A stretch of 48,294 bases of DNA from Myxococcales bacterium (GTDB taxonomy: Bacteria; Myxococcota_A; Polyangia; Polyangiales; Polyangiaceae): the NCBI GenBank assembly GCA_023248745.1, contig JAHFDZ010000007.1, forward strand, positions 1 to 48,294, given 5' to 3'. The notes under the pieces were generated by a model that saw only the letters and a program-made list of their open reading frames with translations, was not told the DNA's origin and made no database searches. Below are positions 32,800 to 41,665 of the stretch, in pieces; within the stretch, counting starts at the first letter, position 1, and each line of letters starts with the position of its first letter. The translations under genes and the position numbers were made by a program.

Positions 32800-34146
32800 A
32801 TGTCCAAAGCTCCTGCTAGCAGGCCGACGCTGCTTGCTTCGCTCGTTGTCGCGTTCGCCGCTGCGACCGTTGCGGCCTGCGCCACAAGCACGACTTCGCA
32901 AGAGCAAGTCGGCAGCTCTTCCGCACCGATTCAAAACGGCACGATCGACTCGACTCACACCTATGCGGTGGGGATTATGCGATCGCAGGGACGCGCGACC
33001 TACTCGTGTTCGGGCACGCTCATCGCGCCGAACCTTGTGCTCACCGCGCGTCATTGCGTGGCCGAACTTGATCAAAAATCGTCAAAGGGCGTCGACTGCA
33101 AAACCGACTATTTTGGCGCGACAGTGTCGGCTTCAACCGTTTCCGTCACGACGAGCACGACGTTTTCGGACGCGAACACGGCGAAAACTTGGTACCAAGC
33201 TTCACAGTTGCTCGTGCCCAGCGGAACCGCAGCGTGCGGCACCGACGTTGCGTTGATCATTCTGTCGAAGAGCATTCCATCAACCGTCGCAACACCGGTC
33301 GCACCCGCGATCGACCACTTCTTGACTGAGTACAAAATTTACTCGAGTTACTACACCGCCATTGGCTACGGCCTCACTGCGCCCGATACGGACACATCAG
33401 GCACGCGGCACATCGTTCAAAACATGCACATTGCATGCTTGCGCGGACTGTCGGTCCTCGACTGTTGGGCGAACACAACGACCGCACCGAGTGGATCGGG
33501 TTTCTTAGAGACTGAGTTCATCGGTGCCGACGGTGTGTGTTCGGGTGATTCTGGTGGCGGGGCCTACGAGCAAGTGTCCTTCTCGGCAGGAACGCCCAAG
33601 GTTGTTGGCGTCGCGGCGCGCGCAGGATCCTCAAACGGACAATGCGTCGGAAGTATCTACGAGCGAGTCGATCACCAACGTGACTTCTTGATTTCGGGTG
33701 CGACGCAAGCTGCAACGCTTGGCGGATACTCCGTGCCCGCTTGGACACTCGCACCGCCGCCTTCCGATGCGGGGCCCCCTTCGAGCGTACCCGACGCAGA
33801 GCCGCAGGCACCCGATGGCGGAGCGACGGCTGCACCGAAGGGTGAGATTGGCGACCCCTGCGTCGACAACGATGATTGCAACTCGGCTTTGTGTGCCGCC
33901 GAATCCGCCGGCAAACCTTTTCTGTGCACGATGGACTGCGCCGACGACAGCGTGTGCCCTTCGGGCTTCAGCTGTCGTAGTGGCATCTGCCTCGCCGCGA
34001 TCGAGGCGGCACCCGTCACCACAACCAACACCACGGGTTGCAGCATGGCCGATCCGTCAAAGCCCGTACCTTGGCGCGGAACGACTTGCCTCCTTGTGGG
34101 CCTTGCGCTCTTTGCACGAGCTCGCGCGAAGCGCACGTTAGTCTGA
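32800..34146 (+). CDS. Trypsin-like serine protease, lipoprotein with MYXO-CTERM-like tail
   Basis: From ATG 32800 the protein has 448 residues. The signal peptide ends with lipobox VAAC (Cys27). The S1 protease domain (about 43-315) shows the triad His85 (LTARHC), Asp149 (TDVALI) and Ser251 (GDSGGG), and QNGTIDSTHTYAVGI resembles the mature N-terminus of trypsins. A Pro/Asp-rich linker follows, then a short cysteine-rich module (GDPCVDNDDCNSALC, CTMDCADDSVCPSGFSC). The tail TTGCSMADPSKP, a hydrophobic stretch LLVGLALFA and terminal RARAKR resemble the MYXO-CTERM sorting signal, which directs surface anchoring after cleavage in myxobacteria. The likely location is the cell surface. Confidence 0.9.
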   Translation: MSKAPASRPTLLASLVVAFAAATVAACATSTTSQEQVGSSSAPIQNGTIDSTHTYAVGIMRSQGRATYSCSGTLIAPNLVLTARHCVAELDQKSSKGVDCKTDYFGATVSASTVSVTTSTTFSDANTAKTWYQASQLLVPSGTAACGTDVALIILSKSIPSTVATPVAPAIDHFLTEYKIYSSYYTAIGYGLTAPDTDTSGTRHIVQNMHIACLRGLSVLDCWANTTTAPSGSGFLETEFIGADGVCSGDSGGGAYEQVSFSAGTPKVVGVAARAGSSNGQCVGSIYERVDHQRDFLISGATQAATLGGYSVPAWTLAPPPSDAGPPSSVPDAEPQAPDGGATAAPKGEIGDPCVDNDDCNSALCAAESAGKPFLCTMDCADDSVCPSGFSCRSGICLAAIEAAPVTTTNTTGCSMADPSKPVPWRGTTCLLVGLALFARARAKRTLV

Positions 34147-34150
34147 GCCT

Positions 34151-34978
34151 GTGCAGCGCCGAGAGTTTGTAACCGCTTGCGTTCTATTTGCGGGTGCTTG
34201 CAAACGCAACGTCGCTTCAAACGGTGTGCGCGTTGTGTCGCTTTCGCCTTCGACGACCGAATCTCTTTTCGCTGTTGGTGCGGGCTCGTTCGTGGTCGGA
34301 CGCTCTCGCTATTGCAATTATCCAGAGAGCGTTTTGCGCCTTCCACAAGTCGGTGGCTACGTCGATCCAAACCTCGAAGCGATCTTATCGCTCGCGCCTA
34401 CACTCGTTACCGGCGCTCGCGGTCCCCTTGGAAGAAACTTTGTCGACAAACTCGAAAGCATGCGCATCGAAACGTACTTTCCGGAGACTGAGAGTCTCGC
34501 GCACATCGAAGAGATGCTGCGCGGGATCGGCGATCGCACGGGCCATAGAAGCGACGCTGACGTAGTCGTCAAGAAACTGAACGACCGCTTGCGCGCCAAC
34601 GTCGAAGCGATCCACGCCACAACTGCGCCGCGCGTACTGCTCCTATACGGCGCGACCCCTATCGTCGCCGCTGGCGTCGGATCTTTTGCTGACGAAATGC
34701 TGCGACTCGCCAAAGCAAAGAACGCTGTCACAGCCGGAGCGGGCTACCCCACGATGGGATTCGAGCACGTTGTCATGCTCGACCCCGACGTGATCGTTAA
34801 CGCGTTTGCCGAAGGAATGGACAACGCGGGCAAGCTCGCTGACCGCGCGGGATGGAACACGATCAGGGCCGTGCGCGAGGGACGCGTGTTCGACTTGCGC
34901 GACGAATCTGTGCTCCGGCCAGGCCCGCGATTGCCCGAAGCCGTTCGGGCGCTTGCCTCTCTTATTCATCAGCGCTGA
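34151..34978 (+). CDS. Periplasmic-binding lipoprotein, BtuF/FepB-like
   Basis: A 275-residue protein from GTG 34151. A short signal peptide ends with lipobox AGAC (Cys17). The family motifs VVSLSPSTTESLFAVGAG, VVGRSRYCNYPESV, VGGYVDPNLEAILSLAPTLV and later PDVIVNAF place it in the cobalamin/iron-siderophore binding protein family (PF01497). No permease or ATPase gene is adjacent, so its transporter is unknown. It starts 4 bp after the protease stop and directly abuts tlyA. Confidence 0.88.
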   Translation: MQRREFVTACVLFAGACKRNVASNGVRVVSLSPSTTESLFAVGAGSFVVGRSRYCNYPESVLRLPQVGGYVDPNLEAILSLAPTLVTGARGPLGRNFVDKLESMRIETYFPETESLAHIEEMLRGIGDRTGHRSDADVVVKKLNDRLRANVEAIHATTAPRVLLLYGATPIVAAGVGSFADEMLRLAKAKNAVTAGAGYPTMGFEHVVMLDPDVIVNAFAEGMDNAGKLADRAGWNTIRAVREGRVFDLRDESVLRPGPRLPEAVRALASLIHQR

Positions 34979-35743
34979 GTGCTCGTGTACACCAGAAGTG
35001 TGCAAAAGCAGCGACTCGATATTTTGCTGGTCGAACGCGGCCTCTGTGAGTCACGCGCTCGAGCACAAGCCGTTATTCTCGCGGGGCGCGTGCAAGTGGA
35101 TGGCAGTCGCGTAGACAAGGCCGGAACGCTCATCTCTGAGAGCGCAACCGTCGAAGTGATTGGAAACTCGCTACGTTACGTTTCTCGCGGCGGAATCAAA
35201 CTCGAGGGCGCGCTCGACACGCTCGGCGTTTCCGTCATTGGTCTACGCTGTCTCGATGTAGGCGCCTCGACAGGTGGCTTCACCGACTGCCTGCTTCAGC
35301 GCGGCGCAGCCTCGGTCGCAGCGGTCGACGTTGGATACGGCCAGCTAGCTCAAAAGCTAAGAAACGATGCACGTGTCCACGTTCTCGAACGCACGAACGC
35401 TCGCACTCTCGAGCCCGAAGCCATCGGCGGCAGCGTCGATCTCACGGTGGTCGACGCTTCGTTCATTGGTTTGGGCAAGTTACTTGACGCTATAGTCCGA
35501 TGCACCAAGCCCGGCGGTGCCTTGCTGGCGCTCATCAAGCCCCAATTCGAATCTGGACGGGCGGAGGTCGCCAAGGGCCGCGGCGTCATCGTCGATCCTG
35601 AAGTGAGGCAAGCCGCGATCGACGGAGCGATCGACGCCGTAAGGGCGCACGGGCTCAAAATCGAGGGCACGTGCGACAGCCCCATCGCTGGACCGAAGGG
35701 AAACCTCGAAGCCTTCGTCTACGCGCGCAAATTGACAAAGTAA
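34979..35743 (+). CDS. tlyA: TlyA-family rRNA 2'-O-methyltransferase
   Basis: The 254-residue protein begins with an S4 RNA-binding domain (QRLDILLVERGLCESRARAQAVILAGRVQVDG). A FtsJ-like methyltransferase domain follows with RGGIKLEGAL, the SAM motif CLDVGASTGGFTDCLLQRGA, VDVGYGQL, VVDASFIGL, LIKPQFE and a C-terminal PKGNLEAFV. TlyA proteins methylate ribose in 16S and 23S rRNA. The first in-frame GTG directly follows the BtuF-like stop; the GTG at 35000 (VQKQRLDI) matches the usual N-terminus better. Confidence 0.93.
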   Translation: MLVYTRSVQKQRLDILLVERGLCESRARAQAVILAGRVQVDGSRVDKAGTLISESATVEVIGNSLRYVSRGGIKLEGALDTLGVSVIGLRCLDVGASTGGFTDCLLQRGAASVAAVDVGYGQLAQKLRNDARVHVLERTNARTLEPEAIGGSVDLTVVDASFIGLGKLLDAIVRCTKPGGALLALIKPQFESGRAEVAKGRGVIVDPEVRQAAIDGAIDAVRAHGLKIEGTCDSPIAGPKGNLEAFVYARKLTK

Positions 35744-35749
35744 ATTTGC

Positions 35750-37051
35750 TTAGATTTTTGGACGTTTGATGACTTCGGTGCGCTCATCGTCTGCAAATGG
35801 CGATTCGGTTACCTGCAAGTTTGGCTCGCTTCTAAGATCAACGAGTTCCAAATTGGTCGACCTGAGGCGATCAGAAAGACCGAGCGCGAGCACCCATAGA
35901 ATTTTGACAGCGATGATCGGATCTTGGCGCATGAGCGCAAGCATGTCTCGTTGGGCAATCGCAAGCATTCGGACTGGCGTGATGGCGCGAACCGTCGCCG
36001 AACGTGGTCGCGATTCGAGCAACGACATTTCGCCGAAGTGCCGGCCCGGAAGCAGCTCGGCGATCGATACGCCATTTTTTTCGACGCGAAGCTTTCCGCT
36101 CAAGATGAGATACAAATCGGTGTCGCTACCGCCCTCCCGCACGATCTCGTCGTCGGTTGACGCTCCACGCTCACGCGCAACGCCGAGAACCGCCATCTGC
36201 TCTTTGTACGTAAGGTGCGCAAATAGGGCGAGCTTGCGAACAGTTTCGATTCGCGTGATGAGCGCCTGGGTCTCTTCGTCGGACTCTGCACTCCCGACCT
36301 GAAGAACGACGACACTGATGTTGTCGTCACCGCCTCGAACGTTCGCACTTCGCACGAGTGATTGGTCAAGATACTGAACGGGCCCGGTTCGAAATGCAGC
36401 CTCGAGTTCGCTGTCTTCGAAGTACTGATAAAGACCGTCCGAGCAAAGGAGGAGGACGTCTTCTGGAAGCAAGTCGAGGACAAGCGTGTCGACTTGCACA
36501 GCGGCTTGAGACCCTACGCTGCGCGTGAGCACGCCGAGGTGAGGACTCAGGTGAACCTGATCAGGCTTGAGGACTCCGGCCTTGATTTGCGCTTCAACAA
36601 GCGTGTGATCTTCGGTAAGGCGGTGAAGCTTGCCTTGGCGAAACAGATAGATGCGACTGTCGCCAACATGACCAATCACCGCAACCTGGCCCGCACGCAC
36701 GAGGCATGAAGCCGTCGTTCCCATGCCGCGCTTGGAGGCTGTCCGTTGTCCTTCTTCGAAGATTCGTGCAGAGGCAGTTACAATTGCTTCCTCGACAACT
36801 TTTGTGACGGCGGCGCGTCGATCAGGGCTTGGATTGCTCGCGAGGTCGCGGACAACTTTCGCTTGAGCCGTCATCACTTCGCGGATCGTCTTGACGCACA
36901 ACTGCGACGCTTGATCGCCCGCCAACGCGCCCCCCATTCCGTCAGCGACGACGAATAGCCCAAGGTCATCGTCGATCAGCATGCTGTCTTCATTGCGCTC
37001 ACGGCGCATGCCAACGTCGGAGAGTCCCACTGCACGAACTTCTAGGTCCAT
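35750..37051 (-). CDS. PP2C protein phosphatase fused to a cyclic-nucleotide-binding domain
   Basis: From ATG 37051 (MDLEVRAVGLSDVG) the protein has 433 residues; the frame extends to 37300, but the extra Gly/Pro/Arg stretch is not family-like. The PP2C part (1 to about 245) has RNEDSMLIDDDLGLFVVADGMGG, VGDSRIYLF, LLCSDGLYQYF and GGDDNISVVVL with the metal-binding aspartates. The cNMP-binding part (about 270-390) has TDLYLILSGKLRV and the phosphate-binding cassette FGEMSLLESRPRSATVRA. PP2C enzymes remove phosphate from Ser/Thr of kinase targets; ligand binding may gate activity. It is convergent with tlyA and divergent from the TPR/HEAT gene, with a 76-bp promoter region. Confidence 0.9.
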   Translation of the reverse strand: MDLEVRAVGLSDVGMRRERNEDSMLIDDDLGLFVVADGMGGALAGDQASQLCVKTIREVMTAQAKVVRDLASNPSPDRRAAVTKVVEEAIVTASARIFEEGQRTASKRGMGTTASCLVRAGQVAVIGHVGDSRIYLFRQGKLHRLTEDHTLVEAQIKAGVLKPDQVHLSPHLGVLTRSVGSQAAVQVDTLVLDLLPEDVLLLCSDGLYQYFEDSELEAAFRTGPVQYLDQSLVRSANVRGGDDNISVVVLQVGSAESDEETQALITRIETVRKLALFAHLTYKEQMAVLGVARERGASTDDEIVREGGSDTDLYLILSGKLRVEKNGVSIAELLPGRHFGEMSLLESRPRSATVRAITPVRMLAIAQRDMLALMRQDPIIAVKILWVLALGLSDRLRSTNLELVDLRSEPNLQVTESPFADDERTEVIKRPKI

Positions 37052-37127
37052 CCAAGCCATGTTCGCCGCGAACACGATTTCCTGCAATCGGCCACGCAGC
37101 GGCCAAACCTCCGCTACACTTTGTCTT

Positions 37128-40100
37128 GTGCGTGCTCGTTCCTTATTCGCAAGAGTGGTTCCTGGCGTTGCTTTCTTCGCGCTGCTCGTCGCAGAAGCAT
37201 CGGCCGATTTCAACGCGGGTTCGCGAAGGCCAAGGCCTCGCCCACAGCTCGGACCAGGACCGGCAAGGCCACCGGGACCTGCAGTCCCGCATCGACCCAC
37301 ATCACCGCCTGACGCGAAAGGCCAGATCCCGCGCTATGCGGCGATCGTACTCGCACAGCCCGGTGCCGCCTTTCCGTTGCAGCGACTCGCGCAGCTCTAT
37401 CGCGAACGTGATGGCAATCTCGAAAAGGCCATCGCTGAGTTTTTGGCGCGCTCTAACGTAACCGGCGACGATCAATATACCGTTACCCTCGCGCTCGCGG
37501 GCCTCTATCGCCTCGACGGCGATATCGACAAAGCAAAGGCAGCATTCGAAAAGGCCATCGCACAAAAGCCCAACGATCCCGCGGGGCACCTTGCGCTTGC
37601 ACGCACCTTTCACGATCGTGGCGACCTCGGCAACGCACGCACCGCTTACGAGCGAGCGCTCGAAAAGCAAAGCGCCGCCGTCGATCGCGAACAGACCGTG
37701 CGCACGCTGATGACGATCGTCCTTGATCTCAAGGACTTCACGGCGGCAAAGACCTTTCACGACTCTCTCGTCAAGATGCAGCCGCGCAACTTGTTCCTCA
37801 AAGCGGAGCTTGGTCGCGAACTCTACAATCGCAACGAATTCGAGCGTGCCGCAACCGAACTCGAAGGACTTGTCTCGGCCGCTTCAGGCGACAACCGTGC
37901 GCTCGCACCCGCCCTTAAAGATTGGGGACGTGCACTCGCAAAGGCGGGCAAGCGTGACAAGGCACTCACAGCGCTCAAGCGTGGGCTCTCGGTAGCCGGA
38001 GCCGACGCCGCGGTGCGCACTGAGATCTTTGAAACGATCGCGGAAATCTATCGCGCGAGCCAGCAACTTGCTGAGCTCGTTCGCTTGCTCGAATCAGAGC
38101 ACCCATCAGACTTTGCGCGGCTCGCATTGCTTGGTGGCCTCTACGACGAAACAGGCGACGCGGATCGCGCAATTGCAACTTACCGAAAGGCGCTCGCAGT
38201 CAACCCGAAGCACACCGACCTGCACGTGCGCATGGTGCGATTGCTGCAGGCTGCTGGTAAACTCGATGAGGCGATTCGCGAGTACGAAGGCCTGATTCGC
38301 GCCTCAAAGAATAACCCCACGTTTGTATTCGAACTGTGCGAAGTGCTGCTGCAACGAGGCGAACGTGAAAAGGCGCTGCGCGAGCTCACCGGCCTCGAAT
38401 CGCGCCTTGGAACCGACGAAGACAACCTCGCGCGACTCGCCGACTTCTACGGCAAAATCGAAGAAACCGATCGATCGTTACGCATTTTGCAACGGCTTGC
38501 GCAAATGTCGAACAACGACCCTGCGCATCTTGTGGATCTTGGTGATCGCTACTTTCAGGACGGCAAAAAAGACCTCGCAGTTCAAACCTGGAAGCGCATC
38601 CTCACCGCCATTACGCCTCGCGCGTTGGCACTCGCTGCGCTTGGAGAGGTCTACGTCGAACACGATATGGGCCGCGAAGGTGTGGCCACGCTTCGCGAAG
38701 CCGTTTCGCTTGATCCAAAATCGATCGTTTATAAAAAGCAACTCGCCGCTGCTCTCGAACACAGCAAGGGATACGCAGAGGCGCGCAATCTATACCTCGA
38801 GTTGATTACGATCGCGCGAGACAAACAAGATCGCTTGCTCGCCCGTGAAGCTCGTTCGCGCCTCGTCCTCTTGTGGTCACTTGAACACCTACTCGAGTCG
38901 CAAATCGCCCCGCTAACGGCGCTGTTCTCAGCATCGCCTGGCGACGTCGAAGCGGGCCGCACGCTCGCCGAAGTATACAACTACCTGAAGCGTCCTGCGG
39001 AAGCCGAAGGCACGCTCAAAAAACTAACGGACCTTGTGCCTGGCGATGCTGACGCGCTCCTTGGACTCGAACGCGTGTATTCACAGACGGGTAAGCTCGA
39101 CCAAGCGATTCTGGTCCTCGAAAAGCTCGTGAAGCTCGATCCGAAGCTCGCGCGCGATTCGTATCAACGCATGGCACAATACGCGACCAAGCTGTTTCGC
39201 GAGGACGACGCGATCCGTTACGCCGCGAAAGCGGTCGAGCTCAATCCTGAAGACGCTGAGGGTCATCGCAGACTCGGCGACATGTATCGAGCGCGGCGCG
39301 ATGACGAGAAGGCAATTTTTGCCTACCGTGCCGCGCTCGCGAAGAATGCGCGACTCTTCCCCGTGTACTTTCAGCTCGCCGAGCTGTTCCTGGTCAAGGG
39401 TCAAATCGACGACGCTGATCGTCTCTTTCGGCAAGTCGTCCGTTCCTCACCTGACGAAGACTTCGTCGCACGCGCAGCGCGCGCATCGATGCAAATTCAC
39501 ATGGGCAACGCCACGCTCGAGGCCCTCGAGCAAGATCTGCTGCCGCTCACGATCGCCAACCCCCGCAAACTTCTCTATCGGAAGTTGCTGCTCGACATCT
39601 ACGGAAGTCTCACATTCGAGCTCGTGCAACGCGCTCGCTTTGGCTCGCCCACAGACGCGATGGCGGCACGCAATACGCTCGCAAGCATTGGGGCACGCGC
39701 CATCAAACCGTTGCTCGATGCGCTTCTTGACAACGAAGGCGGACAGCAACGCACTGCGATCGAGGCGCTCGGCTTTGTGAGCAATCGTAACGCCGCTGTA
39801 CCTCTTTTCACGTATGCGACAAGCAACGCTGATCAGGGACTTCGCGTGAAGGCCATGGCTGCGGCTGCAACGCTTGCGTCGCCCGATCTGCTGCCACGAC
39901 TTGAAGAGCTCTTCGCCGGCAAGCTCGATGGCAAACACGAAGGCGCAACGCGAGCGATCCTTCCGGCCGCAACGTGGGCCGTCGCACGAAGCAACGATCG
40001 ACGCGCAATGCCGCTCCTTACGAAGTTGCAGACGCACGAGAACACAGAGGTGCGCGCGATCGCAACGGTCGGGTTGAGCCTCTTAGGAGATGATAAAACT

Positions 40101-41135
40101 GTCTCGACACTGGGCGAACTTGCACTCGACCCCAGCGCTGAAAAGAACGTTCGCATCGCGGCGCTACTTGGGCTCGCAGCGCGAACACCAGCCAAACTCG
40201 GCAAGCTTGCGAATCGCTTTTCGCAACACCAAGACCCGATCGTCCGATCTCTTTTTCTCGGCCTTTATGCCCAAACAGAACCAAGCGTTCGCAGTTCGCT
40301 TCTCGACGGCCTGCTTGTCGACTTCGTCATGGGTGATCGAGAAGCAAGTCTGCGAGCACTCTCCGAAGCGCTTCGCACAGACGATACAGTAACGCCGCTG
40401 CTGCCACGATTGCGCTCGGCCGCTCTCACTTCGATCGAACTCCATTCGCCTGCGGAACTCGCAAGAATCGCGCTTCCCAATTCGATCTCTGCGCGAGAGG
40501 CCTTGCCTCGATTGCTCCAGCATCATCGCGCTGCATTCACTGCGGCCTGCGCAAAGGGACTTGCTGCCACCAACGCCGAGGCGACGCTCGCGCTGCTCGA
40601 CGAAGCGTCACACCAAGAGGACGCCGCCTTCCAGTCGCGTCTTGGCGAAACCCTTGCCCAGCTCGGCGGTAGCATTGCAAAGCACACGAACTCAGGCTCG
40701 TCTAACGCGCGCGCTGCGGCGTACAGGCTACTCACGCGCGCGACCGAAAATCGCGATGCGGCGGACGCACTCGTCAAGGGTCTTGCCGTTCGCTCTGAAG
40801 CGGCATCGCTTCTCATCGAGAGCATGCCCGCGCCCTTACCGCTCGTTGCGGAAGCGCCAATTGAACGCCTGGTGACGTCCGATCCACGGTGGGAAATAAG
40901 GCGTCTCGCTGCGCTTGCACTTGCCAAGCACGCCGGCGGCCGCCGAGAGGAAATCGCGCAAACCTTGGCACGATCCGCAAAAGAAGATCCTTTCGCAATC
41001 GTACGCGATGCGGCGCTTCAGGCGCTATCGACCCTTGACCACGCACAGGCAAGAAAGCTCGCAACCCTCTTGGCGGTAAGCGATCCAGAACCTAAGGTGC
41101 GCGCGCGCGCAGCTACAATTCTCGAAAAGCTATGA
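37128..41135 (+). CDS. Exported TPR and HEAT-repeat giant protein
   Basis: From GTG 37128 the protein has 1335 residues. The signal peptide (VPGVAFFALLVAEASA) has likely cleavage at ASA-DF. A Pro/Arg-rich stretch leads to a long run of TPR repeats (about 65-830; for example AIAEFLARSNV, AKAAFEKAIAQKPNDPAGHLALARTFHDRGD, AIATYRKALAVNPKHTDLHVRM). From about 845 HEAT-like repeats follow (GARAIKPLLDALLDNEGGQQRTAIEALG, NTEVRAIATVGLSLLGDDK, IVRDAALQALSTLDHAQARKLATLL). Such solenoids act as protein scaffolds. It overlaps the next lipoprotein gene (ATGA) and leads the transcription unit ending in tsaD. Start alternatives exist because no clear ribosome binding site is visible. Confidence 0.88.
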   Translation: MRARSLFARVVPGVAFFALLVAEASADFNAGSRRPRPRPQLGPGPARPPGPAVPHRPTSPPDAKGQIPRYAAIVLAQPGAAFPLQRLAQLYRERDGNLEKAIAEFLARSNVTGDDQYTVTLALAGLYRLDGDIDKAKAAFEKAIAQKPNDPAGHLALARTFHDRGDLGNARTAYERALEKQSAAVDREQTVRTLMTIVLDLKDFTAAKTFHDSLVKMQPRNLFLKAELGRELYNRNEFERAATELEGLVSAASGDNRALAPALKDWGRALAKAGKRDKALTALKRGLSVAGADAAVRTEIFETIAEIYRASQQLAELVRLLESEHPSDFARLALLGGLYDETGDADRAIATYRKALAVNPKHTDLHVRMVRLLQAAGKLDEAIREYEGLIRASKNNPTFVFELCEVLLQRGEREKALRELTGLESRLGTDEDNLARLADFYGKIEETDRSLRILQRLAQMSNNDPAHLVDLGDRYFQDGKKDLAVQTWKRILTAITPRALALAALGEVYVEHDMGREGVATLREAVSLDPKSIVYKKQLAAALEHSKGYAEARNLYLELITIARDKQDRLLAREARSRLVLLWSLEHLLESQIAPLTALFSASPGDVEAGRTLAEVYNYLKRPAEAEGTLKKLTDLVPGDADALLGLERVYSQTGKLDQAILVLEKLVKLDPKLARDSYQRMAQYATKLFREDDAIRYAAKAVELNPEDAEGHRRLGDMYRARRDDEKAIFAYRAALAKNARLFPVYFQLAELFLVKGQIDDADRLFRQVVRSSPDEDFVARAARASMQIHMGNATLEALEQDLLPLTIANPRKLLYRKLLLDIYGSLTFELVQRARFGSPTDAMAARNTLASIGARAIKPLLDALLDNEGGQQRTAIEALGFVSNRNAAVPLFTYATSNADQGLRVKAMAAAATLASPDLLPRLEELFAGKLDGKHEGATRAILPAATWAVARSNDRRAMPLLTKLQTHENTEVRAIATVGLSLLGDDKTVSTLGELALDPSAEKNVRIAALLGLAARTPAKLGKLANRFSQHQDPIVRSLFLGLYAQTEPSVRSSLLDGLLVDFVMGDREASLRALSEALRTDDTVTPLLPRLRSAALTSIELHSPAELARIALPNSISAREALPRLLQHHRAAFTAACAKGLAATNAEATLALLDEASHQEDAAFQSRLGETLAQLGGSIAKHTNSGSSNARAAAYRLLTRATENRDAADALVKGLAVRSEAASLLIESMPAPLPLVAEAPIERLVTSDPRWEIRRLAALALAKHAGGRREEIAQTLARSAKEDPFAIVRDAALQALSTLDHAQARKLATLLAVSDPEPKVRARAATILEKL

Positions 41136-41665
41136 ACCGTCCGTTCTTTGCATTTTTGGCCCTCGTGACGTTGCCATTGGTCGCCTGCAAGGACCTGGCG
41201 CGGTTCGACACCATCAATGATCACTACGAAGGCACCGTCCTCGAGAGTCGATTTGTGCGCAACGGAACCGATGTCGGAACGAAGGCGTGCCTCACGCTCG
41301 ATACGCTTCGATTGCAAGATGGCCCGGGAACTATCTCGACATCCGACGGCCGTTTTCGTAAAGTTGCTTTACGACCTATCCCTCAGGTATGGCACGATAA
41401 ACTCTCCACGATGTCGCTCGGCGAAGACGACGAGCGGTCGATTATTTATGCCACAGCGCCATTCGTTCCAGCGGTCGACGGTGGCTTTTCGGCCCAGCGC
41501 GATGCCGACACGTTGACGGTCGTTTCGCTGCTCAAGAACGGCGACGTTGAACTGCGCATCATGCGGGGTGCGCCGCTTGATCTCAACACGTCCCGCACCA
41601 CGCCCGAAACGTCACTCTTTGCGATCTATTATCTGACCCGCGCGCCAGGACCATGCTCGTTCTAG
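41132..41665 (+). CDS. Small lipoprotein of unknown function
   Basis: A 177-residue protein with a signal peptide and lipobox LVAC (Cys19). The mature part starts KDLARFDTINDHYEGTVLESRFVRNG and looks like one small beta-rich domain with cysteines at KACL and GPCSF. No family is recognised. It overlaps the TPR/HEAT gene by 4 bp and tsaD by 13 bp, so all three are translationally linked. Confidence 0.8.
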   Translation: MNRPFFAFLALVTLPLVACKDLARFDTINDHYEGTVLESRFVRNGTDVGTKACLTLDTLRLQDGPGTISTSDGRFRKVALRPIPQVWHDKLSTMSLGEDDERSIIYATAPFVPAVDGGFSAQRDADTLTVVSLLKNGDVELRIMRGAPLDLNTSRTTPETSLFAIYYLTRAPGPCSF

